Shown: positions 1 to 6,193, counted from the stretch's first letter. The stretch: DNA of 9,054 nucleotides from Epulopiscium sp. Nele67-Bin004 (GCA_002007315.1 LNZQ01000108.1:1-9054), one strand, 5' to 3'. Notes: generated by a model not told the origin, from the letters alone. A program made the numbers and translations.

Positions 1-184
1 TTCAGGGTCAGGCAGTGGTTCAGGTAGTGGTTCAGGGTCAGGCAGTGTCTCGGGTTCGGGTAGTGGTTCAGGGTCAGGCAGTAGCTCAGGTTCGGGAGTA
101 GGTTCAGGGTCGGGCAGTGGTATAAAAATTTCTGGCTCAGGAATAAAAATTTCAGGTTCAGGCATAAAAATTTCTACTTCTGGT
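1..184 (-). repeat. In-frame tandem repeats encoding the Pro/Glu linker
   Basis: Two repeat families lie inside the SLH gene. On the plus strand ATAAAAATTTC recurs at 122, 143 and 164 with a 21-base period, which is 7 codons (EIFIPEP type). TTCAGGGTCAGGCAGT, or a one-base variant of it, recurs at 1, 31, 67 and 103, spaced 30, 36 and 36 bases (12-codon LPDPEP units, one shortened to 10). All spacings are multiples of three, so the reading frame is kept and copy number can change without breaking the protein. The array continues past the left edge. Confidence 0.85.
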
Positions 185-873
185 TCAGGTAACGGTTCAC
201 GTGTTATTGTAAAAGTAGGTTCTGGCACAAGAGTAACTTCAGTTGTATGCTCAAAACTACCACTAGTCACCCTAAAATCAGCATCAATTCGACTTATTAA
301 TGCTATAACCTCAGCTCGTGTTATATTAGATTTTGCATCAAGTGTGCCATCATCTCGCCCAAATAAATATCCATGTGACATTAAAATATTGATTGAGCTT
401 TCGGCATATGGCGAAATATCATCACCATCAACAAACACATCAATCAATGATAAGCTATATCCAACATTTTCAGTTAGTTTGTATGCATTAACAAGAGCAT
501 ACATAACTTCTTCCCGTGTAGCAAAATAATTAGGTCTAAACTCCCCGTTATAATCGTTCATTATATTAAGTCCACCGACAATTTCAACAACATCTGTATA
601 CCAAAAATCCCCCAAATCTTGGTAACTTTTTCGTGTATCATCAAGTCGTAGCTCAAACAACCTATAAATACAAGATGCAAGTTCAGCACGTGTAATATTT
701 TGATCTGGCTTAAACGTCCCATCTATATAGCCACTTAAAACATTCATATCTTTTAGAGATGCAATTGGAACTTGTGCCCAATGACCGCTTATATCACTAA
801 AAGCATGTAGTTGATGAGGCAAACAAATAAAAGTAATTAGCGTTGCCAGATACTTTGTAAATTTTTTATTCAT
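1..873 (-). CDS. SLH-domain exported protein with Pro/Glu-rich linker, 3' end off window
   Basis: Partial gene; 291 codons are visible and the C-terminus lies beyond the left edge. The ATG at 873-871 follows GGAGGGG at 6 bases. Residues 1-24 look like a signal peptide: Lys-rich start, hydrophobic core, possible cleavage after Leu-His-Ala. Three S-layer homology units follow. SLH1 (about 25-75) has the canonical FKPDQNITRAELA core, SLH2 (about 84-133) is degenerate, and SLH3 (about 146-197) ends in NITRAEVIALISRI. In this family such triplets bind secondary cell-wall polymers noncovalently and hold the protein on the cell surface. From about 217 the chain becomes a Pro/Glu/Asp repeat linker, first three EIFIPEP-like 7-residue units, then LPDPEP-type 12-residue units. 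The linker is acidic and probably extended, and may carry an effector domain away from the wall. That domain is not visible, so the function stays open. Confidence 0.88.
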   Translation of the reverse strand, partial: MNKKFTKYLATLITFICLPHQLHAFSDISGHWAQVPIASLKDMNVLSGYIDGTFKPDQNITRAELASCIYRLFELRLDDTRKSYQDLGDFWYTDVVEIVGGLNIMNDYNGEFRPNYFATREEVMYALVNAYKLTENVGYSLSLIDVFVDGDDISPYAESSINILMSHGYLFGRDDGTLDAKSNITRAEVIALISRIDADFRVTSGSFEHTTEVTLVPEPTFTITREPLPEPEVEIFMPEPEIFIPEPEIFIPLPDPEPTPEPELLPDPEPLPEPETLPDPEPLPEPLPDPE

Positions 874-896
874 GGGCAACCCCTCCAAACTAATAT

Positions 897-924
897 TTAA
901 AAAACAGGGCGTCAAAAAACGCCC
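897..924 (-). terminator. Intrinsic terminator between the 63-residue gene and the SLH gene
   Basis: GGGCGT (907-912) pairs perfectly with ACGCCC (919-924) across a 6-base loop. Read on the minus strand, the stem is followed within two bases by a run of six T. It lies just after the stop of the 931-1122 gene and only about 33 bases before the SLH start codon, so it may act as a partial terminator or attenuator for the SLH gene. Confidence 0.7.
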
Positions 925-930
925 ATTTAA

Positions 931-1122
931 TCATTTATTTTTAAATAGTTTAGCTACTTCACGAATTTTTTTGTCTGTAAGCTTATTGTTAAATTGTCGT
1001 AAAGAGTTTATATATTGTTCGCTAATGTGTGGATATTCTTTTCTAATTTGCTCATTAGTTTTGCCCATGCTTATTAGCAAAATAATTTGTTGTTCATCTT
1101 CAATCATTTTGTTGATATCCAT
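931..1122 (-). CDS. Small protein with helix-turn-helix-like segment, 63 residues
   Basis: I do not recognise this gene as a named family. It starts at ATG 1122-1120 behind an AAGGGGGT ribosome site 6 bases upstream, and ends with TGA just before the hairpin at 897-924. The product is 63 residues, charged, with no membrane segment. Residues about 12-43 (hydrophobic helix, SMGKTNEQI, short turn, then ISEQYINSLRQF) resemble the trihelical HTH seen in small regulators and at the C-termini of some transposase- or nuclease-like proteins. The rest is Lys-rich (LTDKKIREVAKLFKNK), which would suit nucleic-acid binding. It shares strand and direction with the SLH gene downstream and the Sel1 gene upstream. 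A DNA-binding role is inference only. The opposite-strand frame across this stretch has no ribosome site, which supports this strand. Confidence 0.6.
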   Translation of the reverse strand: MDINKMIEDEQQIILLISMGKTNEQIRKEYPHISEQYINSLRQFNNKLTDKKIREVAKLFKNK

Positions 1123-1151
1123 AAAAATACCCCCTTAAAATTTGTTCTATA

Positions 1152-1189
1152 ATTATATTATATTTACCATAACTAGACATTATGTTATG
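1152..1189 (-). promoter_or_regulatory. Possible promoter/operator upstream of the 63-residue gene
   Basis: On the minus strand two overlapping TATAAT-like boxes (plus ATTATA at 1152-1157 and 1157-1162) lie 30-41 bases upstream of the 1122 start. No good -35 box sits at 17-18 bases. Just upstream, CATAAC (1168-1173) and GTTATG (1184-1189) form a 6-base inverted repeat with a 10-base spacer, about where a regulator would overlap the -35 region. In such AT-rich DNA chance is a real alternative. Confidence 0.3.
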
Positions 1190-1258
1190 CATTTTTTTGA
1201 TATTTTTTTGTACAGGTTGTAAAATTGTCCAAATAAAATGTTGACAAGTTGATGATTT

Positions 1259-2314
1259 TTAGTCTATATACCATTCCTCATGTTGTGTTAAAGCTGTTTC
1301 GATAAGTGTAATTGCTTTGTCATCGCCATGTTGTGCTGCCAAAACGTACCAATACATAGCTGTAATGTAATCTATATCGTTAATATAGCCTTCTCGGTAA
1401 TAATCCCCAAGTGCACGTTCGCTAGTTGCATACTGCTTTTTGGCTGACAATGAGTATAGACGAAACGCTTCTTCATAGCTAAGCTCAACGCCATATCCAT
1501 TGTGATAACAATAAGCTAAATTGCTTTGAGCCGCCTCATCATCTTGATGTGTTGCACGCATAAGCCACTCGATTCCACGTTCGTAGTCTTGCTCGGTACC
1601 GTTGCCTTGTATAAAGCATACACCTAAATTATTTTGTGCCTCAGCAAAACCTTGCTTTGCTGATTTTGTTAAGTATGAAATTGCTTGTTCATGGTCTTTT
1701 TCGATGTTGATGCCGTTTAAATAATATAATCCAACAGTGTTTTGGGCATGTGCATGACCTCCATCGGCAGCTTGTTTATACCAAAAAAACGCTACCTCTT
1801 CATTTTCAACTGTACCAAACCCTTTGTAATGACATTCGCCTAAATAAAATTGTGCATCAATATGATTATCAGCGGCAGCTTTTGAATAATAATTAAACGC
1901 CTCATCATAATCTTTGTCTGTTCCTAAACCGTTATAATAACAATTAGCTAAACTGTTTAAACAATTCATATCGCCGCCAGCAGCCGCTTTTTTATACAGC
2001 TCAAATGCTTTTTCGTAATTTTGAGCAACAAAATCACCAACACTATAGGCATCACCAAGCAAGTTTTGAGCGTCATAACTACCAAAATCAGCAGCTTTGT
2101 TAAGCCAACTAAAAGCGATATTTTTGTCTTGGGTAACGCCTTGGCCACCAAAATAACATCTGCTTAAATTGTAGCAACTTTCAGCATGATTTTGTTCGCC
2201 AGCTCGTACCCACCATTTAATTGCATCTGCAAATTCGCCCTCATTATAATGAAACAACCCAATTTCGTATTGTGCATCGGCATCACCCATTGCACGTTGT
2301 AATAACTCGTTCAT
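1259..2314 (-). CDS. Sel1-like repeat protein, 351 residues
   Basis: A solenoid protein built almost wholly of Sel1-like (TPR-related) repeats of about 36 residues. About nine tandem units run from residue 9 to 332, each with the pattern A-x-AQ-x-x-LG-x-x-Y-x-x-G-x-G followed by D-Y-x-x-A-x-x-W/Y-x-x-x-AA, then a short tail ending in YID. No signal peptide or membrane segment is visible, so a cytoplasmic location is likely. Family members act as protein-interaction scaffolds, but the partner cannot be inferred here. The start is placed at ATG 2314-2312, preceded by AAGGGGGAAATT. An in-frame ATG 16 codons upstream lies inside the likely promoter and lacks a ribosome site. The gene is divergent from rpmE. 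No convincing hairpin terminator follows it; only a weak 5-base inverted repeat (TTGTC/GACAA) is seen near 1226-1248. Confidence 0.88.
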   Translation of the reverse strand: MNELLQRAMGDADAQYEIGLFHYNEGEFADAIKWWVRAGEQNHAESCYNLSRCYFGGQGVTQDKNIAFSWLNKAADFGSYDAQNLLGDAYSVGDFVAQNYEKAFELYKKAAAGGDMNCLNSLANCYYNGLGTDKDYDEAFNYYSKAAADNHIDAQFYLGECHYKGFGTVENEEVAFFWYKQAADGGHAHAQNTVGLYYLNGINIEKDHEQAISYLTKSAKQGFAEAQNNLGVCFIQGNGTEQDYERGIEWLMRATHQDDEAAQSNLAYCYHNGYGVELSYEEAFRLYSLSAKKQYATSERALGDYYREGYINDIDYITAMYWYVLAAQHGDDKAITLIETALTQHEEWYID

Positions 2315-2345
2315 AATTTCCCCCTTAAACAACTTTTTTAACCAA

Positions 2346-2375
2346 ATGTTACCATATGACAACCTTTATCGTCAA
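2346..2375 (-). promoter_or_regulatory. Likely promoter of the Sel1-repeat gene
   Basis: On the minus strand TTGACG (plus 2370-2375) is followed after 18 bases by TAACAT (plus 2346-2351), about 32 bases upstream of the chosen start codon. The -35 is close to consensus and the -10 is weak. Confidence 0.4.
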
Positions 2376-2398
2376 CATATATTTATAGCGTCGGGGGC

Positions 2399-2427
2399 TT
2401 GCAATATCTTTGTTGATGTGATATAAT
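2399..2427 (+). promoter_or_regulatory. Sigma-A type promoter of rpmE
   Basis: TTGCAA (2399-2404) and a perfect TATAAT (2422-2427) are separated by exactly 17 bases. Transcription would begin near 2434, giving a leader of about 20 bases that contains the GAGGTGAT ribosome site. It is the only strong plus-strand promoter seen upstream of the whole 2453-6156 gene run. Confidence 0.85.
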
Positions 2428-2452
2428 TCTAAACTGAAAGAGGTGATTACCG

Positions 2453-2650
2453 ATGAATAAAGAAATTCAGCCAAAATACGAAGAATTAACAGTAACTTGT
2501 AACTGTGGTCATAGCTTTAACACTCGTTCTACAAAAGAAAATATACGTGTAGAAGTATGTTCACAATGCCACCCATTCTACACTGGTAAACAAAGATCAG
2601 CACAAGCTAAAGGTAGAATTGATAGGTTTAATAAAAGATACAGTGCATAA
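2453..2650 (+). CDS. rpmE: 50S ribosomal protein L31 (zinc-binding form)
   Basis: A 65-residue L31 (bL31), a late-assembling protein of the large ribosomal subunit that helps bridge the two subunits. The start MNKEIQPKYEE and the core CSQCHPFYTGKQR are diagnostic. Four cysteines (16 and 18 in TCNCGH, 36 and 39 in CSQC) form a zinc site, which makes this the zinc-containing C+ paralogue type rather than the Cys-lacking form many bacteria induce under zinc limitation. The C-terminus GRIDRFNKRY is also typical and the length is normal. ATG 2453 follows AAAGAGGTGAT at about 5 bases. A promoter lies immediately upstream and a strong terminator immediately downstream, so it can be a one-gene transcript even though it heads the prmC-prfA cluster, as it does in many Clostridia. 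Confidence 0.97.
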   Translation: MNKEIQPKYEELTVTCNCGHSFNTRSTKENIRVEVCSQCHPFYTGKQRSAQAKGRIDRFNKRYSA

Positions 2651-2660
2651 ATTTTATGCT

Positions 2661-2693
2661 AAAGGGGTTGAGATGTTGCTCAACCTCTTTTTT
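2661..2693 (+). terminator. Strong intrinsic terminator after rpmE
   Basis: The left arm 2661-2672 (AAAGGGGTTGAG) pairs with 2679-2690 (CTCAACCTCTTT) over a 6-base loop: 12 pairs, one of them G-T. The run of T at 2688-2693 completes it. The next gene starts at 2716, so any transcript reaching DUF1385, prmC and prfA from the rpmE promoter must read through. Confidence 0.9.
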
Positions 2694-2715
2694 GTATATG
2701 AGAAAGGGGAACATT

Positions 2716-3630
2716 ATGGGACGAACTGACCTCGGTGGTCAAGCAGTTATAGAAGGTGTTATGATGAAAGGTCCTAAACATTATGCAGTTGCAGTTAGAC
2801 AAGCTGATGGCACAATTACGCTTGATGTAAAGCCAAGTGTAAGCTTACTTGACAAACATAAATTTTTTAAGTTGCCAATAATTAGAGGGATAGTTGTATT
2901 CGCTGAATCGCTTATAATTGGTACAAAAACGCTAACATATTCCGCAGAACTTCTTGAAGACGAGACGGATACAGAAAGCAAATTTGAAATGTGGCTTAGA
3001 GAAAAATTGGGTGAACGTACAGAAAATATTTTGCTTGCTTTAACTATGTGTTTATCAGTTATGCTATCGATAACTATATTTATGTTAATTCCGATGTGGA
3101 TTAGTCAACTATTTAAAAATGCTGTTTCTTCATCATTTGCCTTAAATTTAGTTGAAGGTGTATTTAGAATTGTTATTTTTCTTTTATATATGAAATTAAT
3201 GTCTAACATGAATGATATACAACGTACATTTCAATATCATGGTGCGGAGCACAAAACGATAAATTGTCTTGAACAGGACAAAGAGCTTACTGTTGAAAAT
3301 GTAAAACAATGTACTAGGCTACACAAAAGTTGTGGGACAAGTTTTTTATTTATAGTTATGGTCGTTAGTATTTTAGTTTTGAGTGTATTTACAACGGACA
3401 GTTTAATAGTTAGAACGGCTACAAGAATTGCTATGGTTCCTATAATTTCAGGGATTTCATATGAATTTATTAGATGGGCTAGAAAAAATTCTGACAATAC
3501 TATAGCAAATTTTGTAAGTAAACCTGGAATGTGGTTGCAACGTGAATTTACGACGATTGAGCCAGATGACAAACAAATTGAAGTTGCAATTGCAGCAGTT
3601 AAAGGAGTTTTGGATAGTGAAAACAATTGA
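2716..3630 (+). CDS. DUF1385 integral membrane protein (YqhQ-like), 304 residues
   Basis: A member of the DUF1385 family, similar to Bacillus YqhQ; its biochemical function is not established to my knowledge. Family hallmarks are present: GGQAVIEGVMM at residues 7-17, YHGAEHKTI at 174-182 and LHKSCGTSFLF at 202-212. Four hydrophobic segments are visible (about 105-131, 146-163, 208-226, 233-250), with soluble N- and C-terminal parts. The conserved HGAEH at 175-179, with nearby His203 and Cys206, looks like a possible metal site at the membrane face; that is inference. ATG 2716 is chosen because AAAGGGG precedes it by 6 bases; a longer in-frame start at 2656 lies within the rpmE terminator. 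The gene overlaps prmC by 14 bases, consistent with translational coupling, and this neighbour order is common in Clostridia. Confidence 0.9.
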   Translation: MGRTDLGGQAVIEGVMMKGPKHYAVAVRQADGTITLDVKPSVSLLDKHKFFKLPIIRGIVVFAESLIIGTKTLTYSAELLEDETDTESKFEMWLREKLGERTENILLALTMCLSVMLSITIFMLIPMWISQLFKNAVSSSFALNLVEGVFRIVIFLLYMKLMSNMNDIQRTFQYHGAEHKTINCLEQDKELTVENVKQCTRLHKSCGTSFLFIVMVVSILVLSVFTTDSLIVRTATRIAMVPIISGISYEFIRWARKNSDNTIANFVSKPGMWLQREFTTIEPDDKQIEVAIAAVKGVLDSENN

Positions 3631-4444
3631 TAAACTATTGCAAATAGGGCAAAACACCCTTGAAGAATCAGGCGTAATTGATGCAAAAATTGATGCGAGA
3701 TTGTTGCTTATGCATGTTCTAAATTGTGATCGGACACATCTAATTTTGAATTCACAAGCAGGCATTGAGGAAAAAGACGTCGAAAAATATATAGATTTTA
3801 TACAGCGTCGTGCAAAACGACAACCTTTGCAACACATAACTAATGAGCAACAATTTATGGGATTGTCATTTTATGTTGATTCAAGAGTATTAATTCCTAG
3901 ACAAGACACTGAACTTTTAGTTGAAACTGTGCTTGAATATAAGCCTAAAAACGTTTTAGAAATAGGGGTTGGCTCAGGCTGTATCGCTATATCTATTGCA
4001 CATTTTTTGCAAGACACTAAAGTTACAGCGGTTGATATTTCGGGTGATGCTATAGAAGTTGCAATGCAAAATGCAAAAGCTAACAATGTTGATATAATTT
4101 TTGTGCAAGGAGATGTTTTTGAAAACGTATCGGGAACGTTTGATTTAATAGTATCAAATCCTCCGTACATTCCGCACAAAGAAACTTTTGACTTGATGGA
4201 CGAAGTTATAAATCATGAGCCACATATAGCATTGACAGACGGCGGAGACGGGTTAGAGTTTTATAGACGAATTGCAAAAGATGCTAAATTGCATTTAAAT
4301 GGTATTTTGGCACTAGAAATAGGGCATAATCAAGGTAATGACGTGATACAAATATTAGAAAATGAATTATATACAAATATTAGATTGTTGAAAGATTATA
4401 ACGATAAAGATAGAGTAGTTGTAGCAGAAAAAAATTTGAGGTGA
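3617..4444 (+). CDS. prmC: Peptide chain release factor N5-glutamine methyltransferase
   Basis: PrmC (HemK) transfers a methyl group from S-adenosylmethionine to the glutamine of the GGQ motif in release factors RF1 and RF2, raising termination efficiency in the cytoplasm. The 275-residue length is normal. An N-terminal helical release-factor-binding region (about 1-90) precedes a Rossmann methyltransferase fold: [13 protein letters not shown] (motif I) at 114-126, acidic D140 after strand 2, and the catalytic NPPYIP at 181-186. The family segment usually written IPRPDTE reads IPRQDTE at 93-99. I chose the GTG start at 3617, in frame and preceded by AAAGGAG at 9 bases; it overlaps the end of the DUF1385 gene. 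A longer in-frame ATG at 3542 lies deep inside DUF1385 and lacks a ribosome site. prfA, encoding one of its substrates, starts 4 bases after the stop. Confidence 0.95.
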   Translation: MKTIDKLLQIGQNTLEESGVIDAKIDARLLLMHVLNCDRTHLILNSQAGIEEKDVEKYIDFIQRRAKRQPLQHITNEQQFMGLSFYVDSRVLIPRQDTELLVETVLEYKPKNVLEIGVGSGCIAISIAHFLQDTKVTAVDISGDAIEVAMQNAKANNVDIIFVQGDVFENVSGTFDLIVSNPPYIPHKETFDLMDEVINHEPHIALTDGGDGLEFYRRIAKDAKLHLNGILALEIGHNQGNDVIQILENELYTNIRLLKDYNDKDRVVVAEKNLR

Positions 4445-4448
4445 TGAG

Positions 4449-5525
4449 ATGTTTGACCAATTAGAAGAATTGATACACAAGTTTGAAAATATTAGCGAAA
4501 AAGTAAACGACCCAGCAGTTATAGCTGACCAAGAAACGTGGCGTAAACTGATGAAAGAACTTAGCGAGCTTGAGCCTATAGTTGAAAAATACAAAGAATA
4601 CAAAGCTACGCTTGAGGCGATAGATGACGCACTTGTTATGCTTGAAGATAATTTAGATGAAGATTTTAAAGCACTAGTTAAAGAAGAATTAGCAGATAAC
4701 AAAAAACGTGTTGAACCGCTAGAAAATGAGCTTAAAATACTTCTTATCCCGAAAGACCCTAACGACGACAAAAACGTTATCGTTGAAATTCGTGGGGGTG
4801 CAGGTGGTGACGAGGCGGCGTTGTTTGCAGCTGATTTATATCGTATGTACAACCGTTTTTGTGAGCGTAGCAAGTGGAAAAGTGAGCTTATGGAAGTTAA
4901 CGAAAGTGGTATCGGTGGGTTTAAAGAAGTTATATTTATGCTTCGTGGAGAAGGGGCATACTCTAGGCTGAAATACGAAAGTGGTGTGCATAGAGTGCAA
5001 CGTATTCCATCGACAGAATCAGGTGGGCGTATTCATACATCTACGGTTACAGTTGCAGTATTGCCAGAAGCTGAAGATGTTGACGTTGAACTGAATATGA
5101 GTGACGTTAAAGTTGACGTTTTCCGTTCGTCTGGAAACGGTGGACAAAGTGTTAATACAACAGATTCAGCAGTTCGTTTGACTCATGGGCCAAGTGGAAT
5201 TGTTGTTTCTTGTCAAGATGAGAAATCTCAACTTAAAAACAAAGAAAAAGCACTAAAAGTTTTGCGTGCTAAACTTTATGAGGCGGAACTTCAAAAACAA
5301 CACGATGAGATGGCGGCAGAAAAGCGTAGCCAAGTTGGAACGGGAGATAGAAGTGAGCGTATTAGGACGTACAACTTCCCTCAAGGGCGTGTAACTGACC
5401 ATAGGGTTGGGCTTACACTGCACAAGCTTGACCAGATTTTAGATGGTGATTTGGAGGAAATTATTTCAACACTTACGACTGTTGACCAAGCCGAAAAGCT
5501 TAGATTATCAACAGCTGGGGAATAG
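4449..5525 (+). CDS. prfA: Peptide chain release factor 1
   Basis: RF1 recognises UAA and UAG in the ribosomal A site and triggers peptide release. The 358-residue length is normal. Domain 1 is an N-terminal helical region (about 1-105). The stop-codon-reading PxT tripeptide is PST at 187-189 within [14 protein letters not shown], which separates it from RF2 (SPF). The catalytic GGQ is at 231-233 within [13 protein letters not shown]; Asn230 precedes it where Escherichia coli has Ala. [19 protein letters not shown] at 301-319 is also diagnostic. ATG 4449 lies 4 bases after the prmC stop with GAGGTGAT straddling that stop, so the pair should be translationally coupled. PrmC would methylate Gln233. 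Only 3 bases separate the stop from the following nucleotidyltransferase gene. Confidence 0.98.
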   Translation: MFDQLEELIHKFENISEKVNDPAVIADQETWRKLMKELSELEPIVEKYKEYKATLEAIDDALVMLEDNLDEDFKALVKEELADNKKRVEPLENELKILLIPKDPNDDKNVIVEIRGGAGGDEAALFAADLYRMYNRFCERSKWKSELMEVNESGIGGFKEVIFMLRGEGAYSRLKYESGVHRVQRIPSTESGGRIHTSTVTVAVLPEAEDVDVELNMSDVKVDVFRSSGNGGQSVNTTDSAVRLTHGPSGIVVSCQDEKSQLKNKEKALKVLRAKLYEAELQKQHDEMAAEKRSQVGTGDRSERIRTYNFPQGRVTDHRVGLTLHKLDQILDGDLEEIISTLTTVDQAEKLRLSTAGE

Positions 5526-5528
5526 AAT

Positions 5529-5825
5529 ATGGCAAGTATACTAACGATAGAGTATATTAAAAGTGCAATTAAAGATGTTATACGAGAGTATAATATAAGC
5601 AAAGTTTGCCTTTTTGGGTCTTATGCAGACGGTACACCTACAGAGCACAGCGATGTAGATATTATAGTTGAGTTTAAAAATTCGGCTATTTCATTGTTTA
5701 CTTTGAGTGCTCTAAAATATGACATACAAGATAAACTTAATAAAAAGGTGGATATAATTCACGGTGCATTAGAAAATGATTCGATGTTGAAAATGGGGGA
5801 TATGGTGGTGTTATATTGTGAGTAG
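5529..5825 (+). CDS. MNT-type nucleotidyltransferase, putative MntA antitoxin
   Basis: A 98-residue minimal nucleotidyltransferase of the DNA polymerase beta superfamily. The signature GSYADG (30-35) followed by SDVDIIV (41-47) gives catalytic Asp42 and Asp44, and Asp75 in KKVDIIH is the likely third acidic residue, so the active site looks intact. In MntA/HepT pairs this enzyme transfers AMP from ATP to a tyrosine of the HEPN toxin and so neutralises it. The partner HEPN gene overlaps the 3' end by 8 bases, which supports that role. The ATG at 5529 has only a weak ribosome site (TGGGGA inside the end of prfA, about 8 bases upstream) and sits 3 bases after the prfA stop, so translation probably depends on ribosomes finishing prfA. 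Length and fold fit the stand-alone MNT family; the substrate is inferred from context. Confidence 0.88.
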   Translation: MASILTIEYIKSAIKDVIREYNISKVCLFGSYADGTPTEHSDVDIIVEFKNSAISLFTLSALKYDIQDKLNKKVDIIHGALENDSMLKMGDMVVLYCE

Positions 5826-6156
5826 AGATTTACAGATCATAATTAAAATTATTAAAGAGATCGAAGTTATAGAATTATTTATCGACAATATGGATTTTGA
5901 GAGATTTGTTGATGATGAAAGAACAAAAAGAGCAACTTGTATGACCTTAATTAATATTGGAGAATTAGTAAAAAATTTGACCGATGAATTTAGATCTAAA
6001 TACAATAAAATTCCTTGGAGAGCGATTGCAGGACTTAGAGATGTAACAGCTCATAAATATCAAACTTTAAAAATAGAAGATATTTGGATAACATTAATAC
6101 AGGATATTCCTAAAACTAAAAAGCAACTATTACAAATCAAATCTAATTTAGAATAA
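5818..6156 (+). CDS. HEPN-domain (DUF86, HepT-like) putative toxin ribonuclease
   Basis: A 112-residue all-helical HEPN protein of the DUF86/HepT-like family. The active-site signature Rx4HxY is complete: Arg74, His79 and Tyr81 in GLRDVTAHKY. In characterised HepT toxins Arg and His cut RNA, and the Tyr is the residue that the cognate MntA modifies with AMP. The N-terminal helices and INIGELVKNL at 45-54 also fit the family. The start is the GTG at 5818, with GGTGGTG about 7 bases upstream; it overlaps the nucleotidyltransferase stop by 8 bases, so both proteins should be made in step. The order is nucleotidyltransferase first, the reverse of the well-studied Shewanella pair. It is the last gene before a bidirectional terminator. 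Toxicity is inferred from family and pairing, not visible directly. Confidence 0.88.
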   Translation: MSRDLQIIIKIIKEIEVIELFIDNMDFERFVDDERTKRATCMTLINIGELVKNLTDEFRSKYNKIPWRAIAGLRDVTAHKYQTLKIEDIWITLIQDIPKTKKQLLQIKSNLE

Positions 6157-6160
6157 TCAA

Positions 6161-6193
6161 AAAGGGTGGTCACAATCAACCACCCTTTATTTT
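6161..6193. terminator. Bidirectional intrinsic terminator between convergent genes
   Basis: The arms 6161-6170 (AAAGGGTGGT) and 6179-6188 (ACCACCCTTT) make a perfect 10-pair stem with an 8-base loop. T-rich tracts follow on both sides: TTTATTTT on the plus strand, and TTTTT on the minus strand (A-run at 6159-6163). It serves both the prfA/toxin-antitoxin run and the oxidoreductase on the opposite strand. Confidence 0.88.

Noticed and set aside
1..184. Regularly spaced repeats that could suggest a CRISPR array
   Set aside because: Spacings are 21, 30 and 36 bases, all multiples of three, with no unique spacers. The frame encodes a continuous Pro/Glu linker of the SLH gene.
872..1138. 88-residue plus-strand open frame
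   Set aside because: No ribosome site upstream, and its Leu/Ile/Cys-rich product is what antisense of the 63-residue gene gives. The minus frame has a good ribosome site and terminator.
1241..1270. Plus-strand TTGACA with TATATA 18 bases downstream, antisense to the Sel1 gene
   Set aside because: The -10 matches consensus at only four of six positions, and no plus-strand gene or structured RNA follows. Chance is likely in AT-rich DNA.
2315..2362. Longer N-terminus for the Sel1-repeat protein (ATG at 2362)
   Set aside because: It overlaps the likely -10 region and has no ribosome site, whereas the ATG at 2314 has AAGGGGG at good spacing.
2656..2715. Longer N-terminus for DUF1385 starting at 2656
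   Set aside because: The added codons are the rpmE terminator hairpin. The family begins at MGRTDLGGQAV, which has its own ribosome site.
3542..3616. ATG start for prmC inside DUF1385
   Set aside because: It would overlap DUF1385 by about 90 bases and lacks a ribosome site. The GTG at 3617 has AAAGGAG upstream and gives the usual PrmC length.
3237..3837. Two long minus-strand frames across DUF1385 and prmC
   Set aside because: Both lie opposite confidently identified genes, and their products resemble no known family.
4367..4873. 168-residue minus-strand open frame across prfA
   Set aside because: Ser-rich, low-complexity antisense shadow of a well-identified gene, without a ribosome site.
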